A stretch of DNA of 64,000 nt. It comes from Microbacterium sp. H83 (GTDB lineage: Bacteria > Actinomycetota > Actinomycetes > Actinomycetales > Microbacteriaceae). The stretch spans positions 46,716 to 110,715 of the forward strand of contig NZ_LWCU01000003.1 in assembly GCF_001650405.1 (NCBI RefSeq), read 5' to 3'. Positions 1-7,854 of the stretch are shown one piece after another. The position numbers and the translations under genes are program-made. The notes under the pieces were generated by a model, which worked only from the letters and a program-made list of their open reading frames with translations, was not told the origin of the DNA and did no database searches. Within the stretch, counting starts at the first letter, position 1; each line of letters starts with the position of its first letter.

Positions 1-54
1 TGCTTCTGGGACGGCCTTGTCCATGTAGGGGCGTGGTTCATGCAAGGTCGTCAT
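1..54 (-). CDS. 5' end of a gene running off the left edge
   Basis: Only the first 18 codons are in the window (MTTLHEPRPYMDKAVPEA). The ATG overlaps the thioredoxin stop codon as ATGA, so the gene is probably translationally coupled to thioredoxin and in the same operon. The fragment is too short to assign a family. The opening Y-x-x-K-x-x-P-E-A is compatible with a carboxymuconolactone-decarboxylase or AhpD-like protein, which would fit the redox neighbourhood, but this is only a guess. Confidence 0.55.
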   Translation of the reverse strand, partial: MTTLHEPRPYMDKAVPEA

Positions 55-434
55 CACCGATCCTCCTTGGCTGAGCCGCCATCGGAGTCGAGGTCCTTCC
101 TGACCTCGTCCATGTCGAGTCCTCTGACGTTCTCTACTACTTCGGCCAGGGCAGTGGGCGGTAGGGCGCCGGCCTGGCTGAAGACGAGCAACCCCTGGCG
201 GAAGGCGAGCAGAGTGGGAATCGCGGTGATTTGGGCCGCCGCGGTGATGCGCTGCTCCGACTCCGTGTCGAGTTTCGCGTGGACGATGTCCGGATTGTCT
301 TGCGACGACTTCTCGAAGACCGGCGCAAACTGATGGCATGGTGCGCACCAGTCCGCCCAGAAGTCGACGAGGACGATGTCGTTCTGATTGATCGTGACCT
401 CGAAGTTGTCCTCGGTCAGTTCGACGGTTGCCAT
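54..434 (-). CDS. Thioredoxin family protein (CAPC active site)
   Basis: This 126-aa protein has a single thioredoxin fold. The active-site region is FWADWCAPCHQF near residues 25-36, and the conserved cis-proline segment AIPTLL lies near residue 75. The redox motif is CAPC, where classical TrxA has CGPC, which usually shifts the redox potential. The length is normal apart from an acidic, charged tail of about 20 residues. The ATG was chosen because AGGAG lies 8 nt upstream and homology starts there; a longer reading frame upstream is not supported. It probably reduces cytosolic disulfides and can donate electrons to the methionine sulfoxide reductases nearby. It heads or joins a leftward operon with the partial gene at the edge. 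Confidence 0.9.
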   Translation of the reverse strand: MATVELTEDNFEVTINQNDIVLVDFWADWCAPCHQFAPVFEKSSQDNPDIVHAKLDTESEQRITAAAQITAIPTLLAFRQGLLVFSQAGALPPTALAEVVENVRGLDMDEVRKDLDSDGGSAKEDR

Positions 435-462
435 GTGGGTTCTCCTCTTGTGCGCATGATGA

Positions 463-858
463 TCAGTGGTGGTGTCCGTGGGGGTTGCCGGGGAATCGCG
501 TGTCGACGACGTCCGCATACTCCGGATGAGCGCGGATGTACGCGGCGGCGAAGGGGCACGAGACCGTCGCGGTCTTCTTGTCCTCGCGGAGACGGTCGAG
601 GACGCCTCCAAGGAGTCGCGCCGCGACTCCCTTTCCGCGGAACTCGGGGAACACGGACGTCGCGAGCAGAAGCACCCGGTCGCCGGTTCTGCTGTAGAGC
701 AGGCCGGCGGCGAGCTTGCCGTTCACGGTCGCTTCGTACAGCTCGGACTCGACGTTCTCAGTGATGACGAAGTCTTCGGCTGCGTCCGAGGATGCAGCCG
801 GGAGGTCAGTGTCGGCGTCGGTCGCGGTCAAGCCGATCATTCCGTCGGGATGTTTCAT
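463..858 (-). CDS. GNAT-like acetyltransferase (YjdJ/Acetyltransf_CG type)
   Basis: This 131-aa protein is a compact GNAT of the short YjdJ-like class. The acetyl-CoA-binding signature is VFPEFRGKGVAARLLGG near residues 70-86, and a C-terminal CPFAAAYIRAHPEYADVV block is typical of this subfamily. The protein ends in a histidine-rich tail (HGHHH). GAGAG lies just upstream of the ATG. The substrate is not known for the family. It lies between thioredoxin and msrA on the same strand with gaps of about 25 nt, so the three genes are probably co-transcribed. Confidence 0.85.
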   Translation of the reverse strand: MKHPDGMIGLTATDADTDLPAASSDAAEDFVITENVESELYEATVNGKLAAGLLYSRTGDRVLLLATSVFPEFRGKGVAARLLGGVLDRLREDKKTATVSCPFAAAYIRAHPEYADVVDTRFPGNPHGHHH

Positions 859-882
859 GTCTCTCCTATCGCGAGATCTCGG

Positions 883-1383
883 TCAGCGGCCCGGTAGTAC
901 CCAGTCGGGTCGGATGAAATGGCACGAGTAGCCATTGGGGTGCTTTTGCAGGTAGTCCTGGTGTTCGGGTTCGGCCTCCCAGAACGAGCCGGCTTCGCCC
1001 ACCTCTGTCACGACTTTTCCTGGCCAGCGGCCGGAAGCGTTGATCGCTTCGATCACGTGGAAGGCGACCTTCCTCTGTCCCTCGGTCGTCGTGAAGATCG
1101 CTGATCGGTAACTGCGCCCGATGTCGTTTCCCTGACGGTTCCGAGTGGTGGGATCGTGAATCTGAAAGAAGAACTCCAGCAGTATCTGGAATCGGATGAT
1201 CGAGGGGTCATAGATCACTTCGAGGGCTTCTGCGTGATCCCCGTGATCCCGGTAGGTCGCGTTGGGGGTGTCGTCGTCGCCGGAGTATCCGACGCGGGTG
1301 CTCACGACGCCCGGGAGTGAGCGGAAGAGCTCCTGGGCTCCCCAGAAGCAGCCGCTGGCGAGGATCACTCTCGAGGTCGGCAT
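883..1383 (-). CDS. msrA: Peptide methionine-S-sulfoxide reductase MsrA (copy 1)
   Basis: This 166-aa protein reduces the S-epimer of methionine sulfoxide in proteins. It carries the catalytic GCFWGAQE motif near residue 12, the [11 protein letters not shown] and [19 protein letters not shown] blocks, and a C-terminal HPNGYSCHF with a candidate resolving cysteine. The start at MPTSRV was chosen because family homology begins directly after it; an upstream in-frame start adds 15 unconserved residues. It is one of two msrA genes in the window and differs clearly from the copy at 7851-8414, so the pair is not a recent duplication. It is downstream-coupled to GNAT and thioredoxin, its likely reductant. 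Confidence 0.95.
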   Translation of the reverse strand: MPTSRVILASGCFWGAQELFRSLPGVVSTRVGYSGDDDTPNATYRDHGDHAEALEVIYDPSIIRFQILLEFFFQIHDPTTRNRQGNDIGRSYRSAIFTTTEGQRKVAFHVIEAINASGRWPGKVVTEVGEAGSFWEAEPEHQDYLQKHPNGYSCHFIRPDWVLPGR

Positions 1384-1636
1384 CGTCTTCTCTCTCTTCA
1401 CGGCGGGCAGCACGCCCCTTCGGGTCACGATACGGAGCCGGGTGCTGTCCAGGTGGCCTGGCTGTGCAGCGTAATGTCCGCGACCTGCCGCGTTCGAAAG
1501 CGGGGCGGGCGGTTGCAGGGAGAAGACAGCTCTCTGCAGGGGCAGGCCACACGGGGCAGAGAAGCGGATCTACCGTCGGAGGAGGCGTCGGAACTCCGGC
1601 AAGCCAGCGAACCGTGCCCTACGGTGAGGAGAGATC

Positions 1637-2173
1637 GTGATATCAGAGCAGATCGATTTCGAGAATGTGCGCTTTGATCCGGATCTCTCTGACTTCCATG
1701 AGCTTGCGAAGCAGATGGCTGCGGGGTTCGGGTACACGGCAAAGTTGTCGATCGGTGATCGCCTAGCTGCTCTTCTCCGATTGCGGGTTGCTCAGATCAA
1801 TCCGTGCTCGTACTGCCTGATCCTGCACACGCGTATCGCCGTGGAGGTAGGCATCGGCGCGGCGATGGTCGCGCACCTGGCGAGCTGGCGGCAGAGCACG
1901 ATGTTCTCCGGTTCCGAAGCACTTGCACTGGCGTACTGCGAAGCGCTGACACGTTACGAGCACGAGCACTTCGATGAGATGCATCAAGGACTGACGGTGT
2001 TCTTCGATGAGCGTGAGATCGCGGAGATCGCAGCCGTCGTCATCAACATGAACGTGTGGACGCGGCTGAAGCTCGCGCAGGGCGCCGTACCGGTGATATC
2101 ACCCGGTGACGAAGAGCCTGCACGTGACGCCGATAGACCAGGCGCCGGGGGAAAGAAAGGGAACCCATCATGA
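1637..2173 (+). CDS. Carboxymuconolactone decarboxylase / AhpD-like protein
   Basis: This 178-aa all-alpha protein belongs to the CMD/AhpD fold family. The AhpD-type redox motif CSYC sits near residues 56-59 in INPCSYCLILHTRIA, followed by the EVGIGAAMVAHL helix. AhpD-like members act as thiol peroxidase adaptors, while true decarboxylases lack the CxxC, so an alkylhydroperoxidase-type role is favoured. The start is GTG with GTGAGGAG about 5 nt upstream. The C-terminal 25 residues are charged and glycine-rich and may be disordered. Its stop overlaps the next ATG by 4 nt, giving a two-gene operon with the DUF5709 protein. Confidence 0.85.
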   Translation: MISEQIDFENVRFDPDLSDFHELAKQMAAGFGYTAKLSIGDRLAALLRLRVAQINPCSYCLILHTRIAVEVGIGAAMVAHLASWRQSTMFSGSEALALAYCEALTRYEHEHFDEMHQGLTVFFDEREIAEIAAVVINMNVWTRLKLAQGAVPVISPGDEEPARDADRPGAGGKKGNPS

Positions 2174-2628
2174 CTGATGGATCGGTCAGCGGGCAGGACA
2201 TCGAGTTCGATCTGCTTCCGCCGGATGAGAGCCTCGACTCGGATCTTCTCGGCGAAGACTCTGATGACGACGGCCCGGGATACTCTCCACCGGAGCGGCG
2301 GTCATCCGAACTGTCGTGGGGATTCACCGCACGCGAAGCACGTACTCGAGAACCGCTGGCGGCTCGCTTGGCGCGTGAGGTGCCGGAGCACGAACCCGAA
2401 GAGCCGATGGGCGACGGGATCGGCGACATCATCGGCACGGACGGCGAGATCCTTGACGACCAGGTCGGATCGGTACGCGCTGGACGGCTGATCTGGACCG
2501 AACCCGGCAACCCAGACCCATCCTCCGACTTCTGGGCCTCCGACATCGGCATCGATAACGGCGCCGCCTCCGCCGAGGAGGCAGCTATCCATGTCGTCAT
2601 TGACGAGGGCGACTATGACCGGCAATAG
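2170..2628 (+). CDS. DUF5709 family protein
   Basis: This 152-aa, strongly acidic protein has no membrane segments. Family hallmarks are an early D-E-S-L-D region, GYSPPERR near residue 37, GFTAREARTREPLAARLAREVP, the GDGIGDIIGTDGEILDDQVG block, RAGRL, and the C-terminal DIGIDNGAASAEEAAIHV. DUF5709 is restricted to actinobacteria and has no known function. Members are often seen near stress genes, which fits this position after an AhpD-like protein. Its ATG overlaps the upstream stop codon (ATGA), so the two are translationally coupled. Confidence 0.85.
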   Translation: MTDGSVSGQDIEFDLLPPDESLDSDLLGEDSDDDGPGYSPPERRSSELSWGFTAREARTREPLAARLAREVPEHEPEEPMGDGIGDIIGTDGEILDDQVGSVRAGRLIWTEPGNPDPSSDFWASDIGIDNGAASAEEAAIHVVIDEGDYDRQ

Positions 2629-2673
2629 TCTGGAATCAGACCGGGGAAGCCCGGGAGAACGGCGGAGGCTGTA

Positions 2674-3699
2674 ATGATGCAGCAGACATGGGACTCGCGC
2701 AGCGTCGATCCACGTGACCGCGTGGAGACGATCCGTACGATGCTCTGCGAGAACCTCGTTCAGACAGACCTGACTCTCGACCCGCAGGGCCGCGAGGCGC
2801 ATGTGAGCGTGTCGTACCAAGACATTGGGCAGCTGAGAGCGTTGTCCGTCAAGACGGTGCCCTCGCTGGCGGCCCTCGCTATGCGTCCTCAGCGGATGAT
2901 CATGTCGGACGACGACGAGTCCTTGTTCGTGGTTTTCCAGCGCGGCAACCGGTCGATGTTGCGCCGTGGTGATGACCAGACCGTGATGACCCCGGGCAGC
3001 ATCGTCGTTTACCCGAGCACGAGCCCCTACGTCCACGCCTTCGACGAAGGAGTCATCGGGGACTTCTTCCGACTGCCGTTGGGTGTGGTGGGGTTGACGG
3101 CGGATCAGGTCGCTGAGGTCTCGGGTGTGGACCTGCAGGAACGAACCTCGCTGGCGGCGCTGCTGCGGTCCGTGCTCGGGGGCGTGATGGACTCCGAACT
3201 CAGCCTTCGCGACGAGGTCGACGTGTTCGCACCCGTCGCCGACCTGCTGAAAGTCACCTTGCTCAGCGCCCTCACTCCCGACCGCGCCACGACCCGGTAT
3301 CCGCTGGCCGAGCAGATCGTCACCTACGTGCTCGACAACCTCACCGACCCCGGCCTCGGAGCCGCCAGGATCGCGAAGGACCTGCACGTGTCCGAGCGTC
3401 TGCTCTACGCGGAGATGTCCCGCGCGGACATCAGGCTCGCGCAGCTGATCCAATCCCAGCGCCTGCGCCGCGTCCGCGACGCCCTGACCGCACCGGCCAC
3501 CATCGACGTCCCCATCGGCGTCCTCGCTCAACAGCACGGATTCGTCTCAGCCAGCCACTTCAGCCGCATCTTCCGCGAAGAATTCGGCACAACCCCCCGC
3601 CAATGGCGCAACAACACCACACCACGCCTCGAGGAGACCCAGGACGAGAGCCGACTGGAACTCTCGCAGCAGATCAGACCAGAGGAGACGTACGGATGA
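2674..3699 (+). CDS. AraC-family transcriptional regulator (full-length copy)
   Basis: This 341-aa protein has an N-terminal AraC-binding-like (cupin-type) sensor domain at roughly residues 20-190 and a C-terminal double HTH at roughly 215-315, with ASHFSRIFREEFGTTPRQWR closing the second HTH. GGAGG lies 6-10 nt before the ATG. From residue 134 to about 316 the DNA is almost identical to the oppositely oriented gene at 9188-9943, while the first 133 residues and the last 24 differ. The last 25 codons after the HTH are unusual for the family and end overlapping the next ATG. Effector and targets are unknown; the msr/cysS genes between the two copies are obvious candidates. Confidence 0.9.
   Translation: MMQQTWDSRSVDPRDRVETIRTMLCENLVQTDLTLDPQGREAHVSVSYQDIGQLRALSVKTVPSLAALAMRPQRMIMSDDDESLFVVFQRGNRSMLRRGDDQTVMTPGSIVVYPSTSPYVHAFDEGVIGDFFRLPLGVVGLTADQVAEVSGVDLQERTSLAALLRSVLGGVMDSELSLRDEVDVFAPVADLLKVTLLSALTPDRATTRYPLAEQIVTYVLDNLTDPGLGAARIAKDLHVSERLLYAEMSRADIRLAQLIQSQRLRRVRDALTAPATIDVPIGVLAQQHGFVSASHFSRIFREEFGTTPRQWRNNTTPRLEETQDESRLELSQQIRPEETYG
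3074..3623 (+). repeat. Left arm of a 550-bp inverted repeat
   Basis: This stretch, inside the AraC gene, matches the reverse complement of 9201-9750 with about a dozen mismatches by eye (roughly 98% identity). It starts at TGCCGTTGGGTGTGG and ends at CAATGGCGCAACAACACCAC. Identity this high at synonymous positions indicates recent duplication or ongoing gene conversion. Confidence 0.9.
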
Positions 3700-4049
3700 A
3701 CGAGCCTCTGTCTGACCTCACCGTCATCGACGCGGAGGAAGTTCGAGCATCGGATATCCCTCGCGCGCTGACGGCCGCATCGATCCTGTACGAGGACGGG
3801 GCGACGCAGGCATTCGCCGAGAACGGCAAGACCGTGTACGTCGAGGACGGAAGACCCACCTTGGGGGAGTGGTACGTGGATGCAGGGGGGCAGTTCTGCT
3901 CCTTCTGGCCGCCAGACTACCGAGCGTGCTACGAACTGCGCTGGCTCGTCGAAGACGAGCGAATCGCTGGTCTCCGCTTCCGCCGCGGCTCCTACACCGC
4001 CGTCGGCCGGTACCAGTTCCCCGGGCCTGAGAATGCCGTCAAGGAATGA
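3696..4049 (+). CDS. Hypothetical protein, 117 aa
   Basis: This soluble 117-aa protein is not recognised. Its ATG overlaps the AraC stop codon (ATGA), and GAGGAG lies about 8 nt upstream inside the AraC tail. Visible features are ILYEDGATQAFAENGKTVY, a G-x-W-Y-x-D-x-G-G-Q-F-C stretch with two cysteines (about residues 67 and 77), and two tryptophans. The pattern of a glycine-tryptophan turn followed by a cysteine resembles small beta-rich DUF995-like proteins, but this is weak. No signal peptide is visible. Its 3' end overlaps the marR gene tail-to-tail by 11 nt. Confidence 0.7.
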   Translation: MNEPLSDLTVIDAEEVRASDIPRALTAASILYEDGATQAFAENGKTVYVEDGRPTLGEWYVDAGGQFCSFWPPDYRACYELRWLVEDERIAGLRFRRGSYTAVGRYQFPGPENAVKE

Positions 4050-4476
4050 GCAGGGCGTCTCGGCAACGGGCCAGAAGCTCGTAAAGACGGGCGCGCTCCA
4101 CCGGTTCGACCTCCATGGTCATGCGTTGAACAGCCGAGGAGACTTCCTCATGCGCGCGTTCGAGGAGGAGCTCTGCGGCGTCGTTCAGCACCACGCTCCG
4201 TTCTCGCCTGGGCCCAGGATCACTCGAGCGGGTCACCAGTCCCCGCTTCTCCAGTCCCTGCAGCAGCACGTTCATCGACTGGCGAGACACGAACGCGCGC
4301 CGGGCGAGTTCGGAGCTCGTGATACCTGGCGTGTCCTGCAAGGCGGTCAAGCACGCGTACTGCGGCACGCTCAGCGAGAGCGGGCGAAGCCGATCGTCCA
4401 TTCGCTGGTTCAGGAGCGACTGCGTCTCCTTGATCAGCACCCCCAGCGACTCCGGGCTCCGGTCCAATGCATCCAT
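4039..4476 (-). CDS. MarR-family transcriptional regulator
   Basis: This 145-aa protein is a winged-helix MarR regulator: SVPQYACLTALQ, ITSSELARRAFVSRQSMNVLLQGLEKRGLV (recognition helix, here split for length), and the wing with DPGPRRERSVVLND. The ATG at MDALDR is the likeliest start; a GTG six codons upstream (4494) also fits but would put the start inside the palindromic operator. It is divergent from the VOC gene across a 77-bp gap that contains the palindrome, so it probably represses that gene and itself. The ligand is unknown. Confidence 0.88.
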   Translation of the reverse strand: MDALDRSPESLGVLIKETQSLLNQRMDDRLRPLSLSVPQYACLTALQDTPGITSSELARRAFVSRQSMNVLLQGLEKRGLVTRSSDPGPRRERSVVLNDAAELLLERAHEEVSSAVQRMTMEVEPVERARLYELLARCRDALLIP

Positions 4477-4486
4477 GTCAATAGTT

Positions 4487-4521
4487 TGACACACACTCCA
4501 CTGAGTGTCAGGATATTGACA
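4487..4521. promoter_or_regulatory. Putative MarR operator in divergent promoter region
   Basis: A perfect 6-bp-arm palindrome ACACTC-CACT-GAGTGT lies at 4493-4508, nested in a wider TGACAC...GTGTCA dyad at 4487-4510. A second TTGACA follows at 4516. It sits between the divergent marR and VOC genes, the usual place for an autoregulatory MarR site. Confidence 0.6.
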
Positions 4522-4553
4522 CTGGCGTTATTGAACAGAACAGGAGCCTGCTC

Positions 4554-4928
4554 ATGGCAGCAACAACCACCGGCCCGGACTTCGTCTCTTTCCAGGTGCG
4601 GGACCGCGCCGTCTCCGCGGAGTTCTACGACAAGCTCGTCGGACTCACGCGGCTCCCAGACTCGAACCCGGCAGCGACCGTCTTCTCCGCAGGAGGTGCC
4701 GCGTTCGCCATCCGCGACCCGTTCCCGGGCGTGGATCTCGACGCGATCCCTCAGCTCGGCGCCGGCATCGGCGTCTGGTTCCACAACGATGACGCGGAAG
4801 GCGTGCATGCACGACTCGTCGACGCGGGAGTGCCGATCGTGCAGGAACCGTTCGAGGGGCCGTTCGGACTGCAGTTCTCTTTCCGAGACCCCGACGGCTA
4901 CGTCGTCACCATTCACGCCCGCGCCTAA
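4554..4928 (+). CDS. VOC (glyoxalase/bleomycin resistance-like) family protein
   Basis: This 124-aa protein has the two beta-alpha-beta-beta-beta modules of the vicinal-oxygen-chelate fold: DFVSFQVRDRAVSAEFYDKLVGL at the start (given in part), then GIGVWFHNDDAEGVHARLVDAGV, and the terminal FSFRDPDGYVVTIHA. The metal-ligand positions are only partly conserved, since the classical first histidine is S12/Q14-like here, so catalysis cannot be assumed. Homologues act in detoxification or as binding proteins. It is the presumed target of the divergent MarR regulator. Confidence 0.85.
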   Translation: MAATTTGPDFVSFQVRDRAVSAEFYDKLVGLTRLPDSNPAATVFSAGGAAFAIRDPFPGVDLDAIPQLGAGIGVWFHNDDAEGVHARLVDAGVPIVQEPFEGPFGLQFSFRDPDGYVVTIHARA

Positions 4929-4935
4929 CACCACC

Positions 4936-5799
4936 ATGGCGCAGCACACCCTCTCGGTCCCAGTGCTCGGGCCTTGGTCGTTGCGCACCAGCAAGCGGTT
5001 CTGGGAAGAGTTCACCCCTACCGCGATCGAGGCCGGCGGTGATCCGGACGTCCTCTCCGCACGCTTTGTGAGCGAGCATGACTGGACGTCTGTGTCCGCC
5101 CAGGTCACCCAGAGCCGGGAGTGCGCCCAGATAGGTTTGTCCGGCCCGGGCGATCTGGCCGCAGCCGCTGAGCAGGTGCGGCGCTTCCTCTCTCTCGATG
5201 TGGACGCGCGGGGATGGCCGGCCGTCGGCGATCGCGACCCGATCATCGCCACCGCCCAAAGGGCTCTCCCCGGATATCGCCCGTGCGGCTTCCATTCTCC
5301 GTACGAAGCCGCTGCCTGGTGTGTCTTGTCGCAGCGCACTCGCGTCCCAGTCGCTGCCCGACTCCGCCGCGACCTTATCGTCGCGCACGGCAACGACGGG
5401 GCCTTTCCCGCGCCCGATGCGCTCATCCGCGCCATCGACGCCGGAGAACTAGACCTACCCGGTCGGAAGCCAGAGTATCTCCGGGCTGTCGCAGAGGCCG
5501 CACTCACCGGACTGCTCAACGGTCCTTGGCTCCGAGCAATGCCCGAAGAATCGGCTCGCCGCGACCTGCTCGCGGTGACAGGCATCGGCCCGTTCGCCAC
5601 GGACCTCATCCTTATCCGCGGCGCCAACGCCCAGGACATCCTTCCGCGCGCGGAACGCCGCCTCTACGCCGAGATCTCCTACCAGTACGGGCCCGACTCG
5701 GTGCTCGAGGAGGTCGCGGAACGCTGGCGCCCCTTCCGCTCCTGGGCCGCTGTCCACCTCCGTGCGCTCCGAGAGCAGCGCACCCGTGAGATGGGCTGA
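4936..5799 (+). CDS. AlkA-like DNA-3-methyladenine glycosylase (HhH-GPD)
   Basis: This 287-aa protein has an N-terminal AlkA_N-like beta region and a C-terminal helix-hairpin-helix glycosylase domain. The hairpin is LLAVTGIGPFATDLILIRG near residues 213-231, followed by an aspartate at position 235 (NAQD) in the place of the catalytic Asp. WCVLSQRTRVPVAARLRRDL near residue 133 matches the AlkA substrate-pocket helix. The start ATG is 8 nt after the VOC stop. It probably excises alkylated bases. It sits in a run VOC-glycosylase-cysS with gaps of 3-8 nt, consistent with one transcript. Confidence 0.8.
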   Translation: MAQHTLSVPVLGPWSLRTSKRFWEEFTPTAIEAGGDPDVLSARFVSEHDWTSVSAQVTQSRECAQIGLSGPGDLAAAAEQVRRFLSLDVDARGWPAVGDRDPIIATAQRALPGYRPCGFHSPYEAAAWCVLSQRTRVPVAARLRRDLIVAHGNDGAFPAPDALIRAIDAGELDLPGRKPEYLRAVAEAALTGLLNGPWLRAMPEESARRDLLAVTGIGPFATDLILIRGANAQDILPRAERRLYAEISYQYGPDSVLEEVAERWRPFRSWAAVHLRALREQRTREMG

Positions 5800-5802
5800 T
5801 CG

Positions 5803-7251
5803 ATGACGTTACGGCTCTTCGATAGTGGAACGTCATCGCTGCGCACGTTCGCGCCCCTGCGACCGGGCCACGTCGGCATCTATCTGTGCGGTCCGACTGT
5901 TCAGGCTCCGCCGCACGTCGGTCATCTCCGCTCGGCAGTGGTCTTCGACCAGCTGCGACGATGGCTCCAGATCGGCCACGATCTCGACGTGACTCTGGTG
6001 CGAAACATCACCGACCTGGACGACAAGATCCTTGTCGCGAGCCAGGCGGCGGGCGTTCCATGGTGGGCGTGGGCGGCTCGTCATGAGAGGGCGTTCGCCG
6101 ACGCGTATCGCATGATCGGCATCTTGCCGCCGTCGATCGAGCCGCGCGCGACAGGGCACACGGCCGAGATGCTTACCTTCATTGACCGGCTGATCGCCCG
6201 AGGCCACGCGTACCGAGCGGGAGGGGAAGCGGGGGACGTCTACTTCGACGTCTCATCATGGCCCGACTACGGGTCTCTGACCTCACAGGAGACCGGGACT
6301 CTCCGCGGAGACGAACATACCGATCAGGCGACGGAGAAACGTGACCCTCGCGACTTCGCGCTCTGGAAGTCGGTTCTCTCGGATGCGGCGACAGGAACGG
6401 CGAGTACCGCGGGCGCAGCATGGGCTTCGCCTTACGGGCCGGGACGCCCTGGATGGCATCTGAGCTGCTCGACGATGATTCTCCGCTACCTGGGAGAGAG
6501 CTTCGATATCCACGGTGGCGGGCTCGACCTGCGCTTTCCTCATCATGAGAACGAACAGGCGCAGTCCCGTGCCGCCGGATACGGATTCGCGCGCTACTGG
6601 ATGCACAATGGCTGGGTCACGTCCAGCGGCGACAAGATCAGCAAGTCCCTCGGCAATGCGACACCCCTCGACGATCTACTGCAGCACATGCGTCCTCTCG
6701 ACCTGCGCTACTACCTCGGATCGGCCCACTATCGGTCGAACCTGGAACTGACCGACTCGGCCCTGCGAGCAGCCACGGCGGCGATGCGCAGGATCGAAGA
6801 CTTCATCACCCGGAGCACCAACCACTCCAGGCGGACGGCGGACGCGGAGATGCTGCCGGTCGCATTCCGAAACGCCTTGGATGAGGACCTCAACATCCCC
6901 ACGGCACTCGCGGTCCTCCATGACGAGGTCAGGCGGGGTAACACCGCCCTCGCCCAGCACGACGCGCGGGCCGGTGCCGACACGCTGGATGCGGTGCTCG
7001 CCATGACTGGCGTCCTCGGCATCAACCCGCGCGACAGCCCGTGGGACGAATCAACGGCCACACCCCCGCACGCCGAGCGCGCAGTGGAGGCCCTGGTCGC
7101 ACAGGCGCTCAACCAGCGAGCCCAGGCACGTGCGGCCGGAGACTTCCGCACCGCAGACCGTATCCGTGACGAACTCGACGCCGCCGGGATCGTGCTCAAC
7201 GACAGCGAGTCAGGTACGACATGGGGCTTCACCGAAGGCCGTACCTCATAG
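5803..7251 (+). CDS. cysS: Cysteinyl-tRNA synthetase
   Basis: This 482-aa class I synthetase charges tRNA-Cys. Visible features are the zinc ligand in YLCGPTV, the HIGH motif as HVGH (residues 45-48), the other zinc ligands in HLSCSTM and HHENE, and the KMSKS motif as KISKS in SGDKISKSLGN. The C-terminal DALR-like helix ends with RTADRIRDELDAAGIVLND. Length and motifs are those of a functional CysRS rather than MshC, which is shorter. Actinobacteria usually encode CysRS beside ispF/ispD; this location among stress genes suggests a second copy. It starts 3 nt after the glycosylase stop. Confidence 0.93.
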   Translation: MTLRLFDSGTSSLRTFAPLRPGHVGIYLCGPTVQAPPHVGHLRSAVVFDQLRRWLQIGHDLDVTLVRNITDLDDKILVASQAAGVPWWAWAARHERAFADAYRMIGILPPSIEPRATGHTAEMLTFIDRLIARGHAYRAGGEAGDVYFDVSSWPDYGSLTSQETGTLRGDEHTDQATEKRDPRDFALWKSVLSDAATGTASTAGAAWASPYGPGRPGWHLSCSTMILRYLGESFDIHGGGLDLRFPHHENEQAQSRAAGYGFARYWMHNGWVTSSGDKISKSLGNATPLDDLLQHMRPLDLRYYLGSAHYRSNLELTDSALRAATAAMRRIEDFITRSTNHSRRTADAEMLPVAFRNALDEDLNIPTALAVLHDEVRRGNTALAQHDARAGADTLDAVLAMTGVLGINPRDSPWDESTATPPHAERAVEALVAQALNQRAQARAAGDFRTADRIRDELDAAGIVLNDSESGTTWGFTEGRTS

Positions 7252-7377
7252 CCCGGAACAACAACAGGAGGATTCTCGAAGTCACAGCCCACTCCCAGGC
7301 TCACGGGACCAAACCGCGTCACCCCGGCGTTATCAACAGTGACGCCGCAGCCAGCGGCGCCGAACAAGGAGGACATC

Positions 7378-7854
7378 GTGTCGCACGACTACAGCAAGAC
7401 TTCTGAGGCCCTGAGCCGCCTCAACGACCAGCAGTACCGCGTCACCCAGAAGGACGGCACCGAGCCGGCCTTCCGCAACGAGTACTGGGACAACCACGAG
7501 GACGGCCTGTACGTGGACGTCGTCTCCGGACAGCCCCTGTTCTCATCCACCGACAAGTACGACAGCGGAACCGGATGGCCCAGCTTCACCAAGCCGGTCG
7601 TCGCTGACGCCGTCCACACGAAGACGGACCGATCCCTCTGGATGCCCCGCACCGAGGTCCGCTCTACCGGGGCGGACAGCCACCTCGGGCACGTCTTCGA
7701 CGACGGCCCCGCGAACGCCGGCGGCCTGCGCTACTGCATGAACTCCGCCGCGCTGCGGTTCATCCCCGTCTCCGACCTGGAGGCCGAGGGGTATGGAGAG
7801 TTCCGCTCACTGTTCGAGACCACCACCACGACCACGAAGGAGCACGCATCATGA
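7378..7854 (+). CDS. msrB: Peptide methionine-R-sulfoxide reductase MsrB
   Basis: This 158-aa protein reduces the R-epimer of methionine sulfoxide. It shows [10 protein letters not shown] near residue 60, [11 protein letters not shown] and the catalytic [11 protein letters not shown] near residue 120. The usual first zinc CxxC before PLF is replaced by V-V-S-G, and the second CxxC before HLGHVF is also absent, so this is a zinc-free MsrB. The resolving Cys in S-G-C-G-W is Thr, implying direct reduction by thioredoxin. The GTG at 7378 is chosen because AAGGAGG lies 6 nt upstream; an ATG 13 codons earlier lacks this. The stop overlaps msrA. Confidence 0.94.
   Translation: MSHDYSKTSEALSRLNDQQYRVTQKDGTEPAFRNEYWDNHEDGLYVDVVSGQPLFSSTDKYDSGTGWPSFTKPVVADAVHTKTDRSLWMPRTEVRSTGADSHLGHVFDDGPANAGGLRYCMNSAALRFIPVSDLEAEGYGEFRSLFETTTTTTKEHAS

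Noticed and set aside
2302..3537. 411-aa frame antisense to the AraC gene, partly repeated at 9182-9898
   Set aside because: The repetition comes from the inverted AraC duplication; the frame itself has no family match and opposes a clear regulator.
3880..4935. In-frame extension upstream of the AlkA-like gene
   Set aside because: It runs across MarR and VOC genes and is unconserved; the ATG at 4936 gives a complete family-length protein.
5803..7251. MshC (mycothiol ligase) instead of CysRS
   Set aside because: The length of 482 aa, the KISKS motif and the C-terminal helical domain fit CysRS; MshC is about 410 aa.
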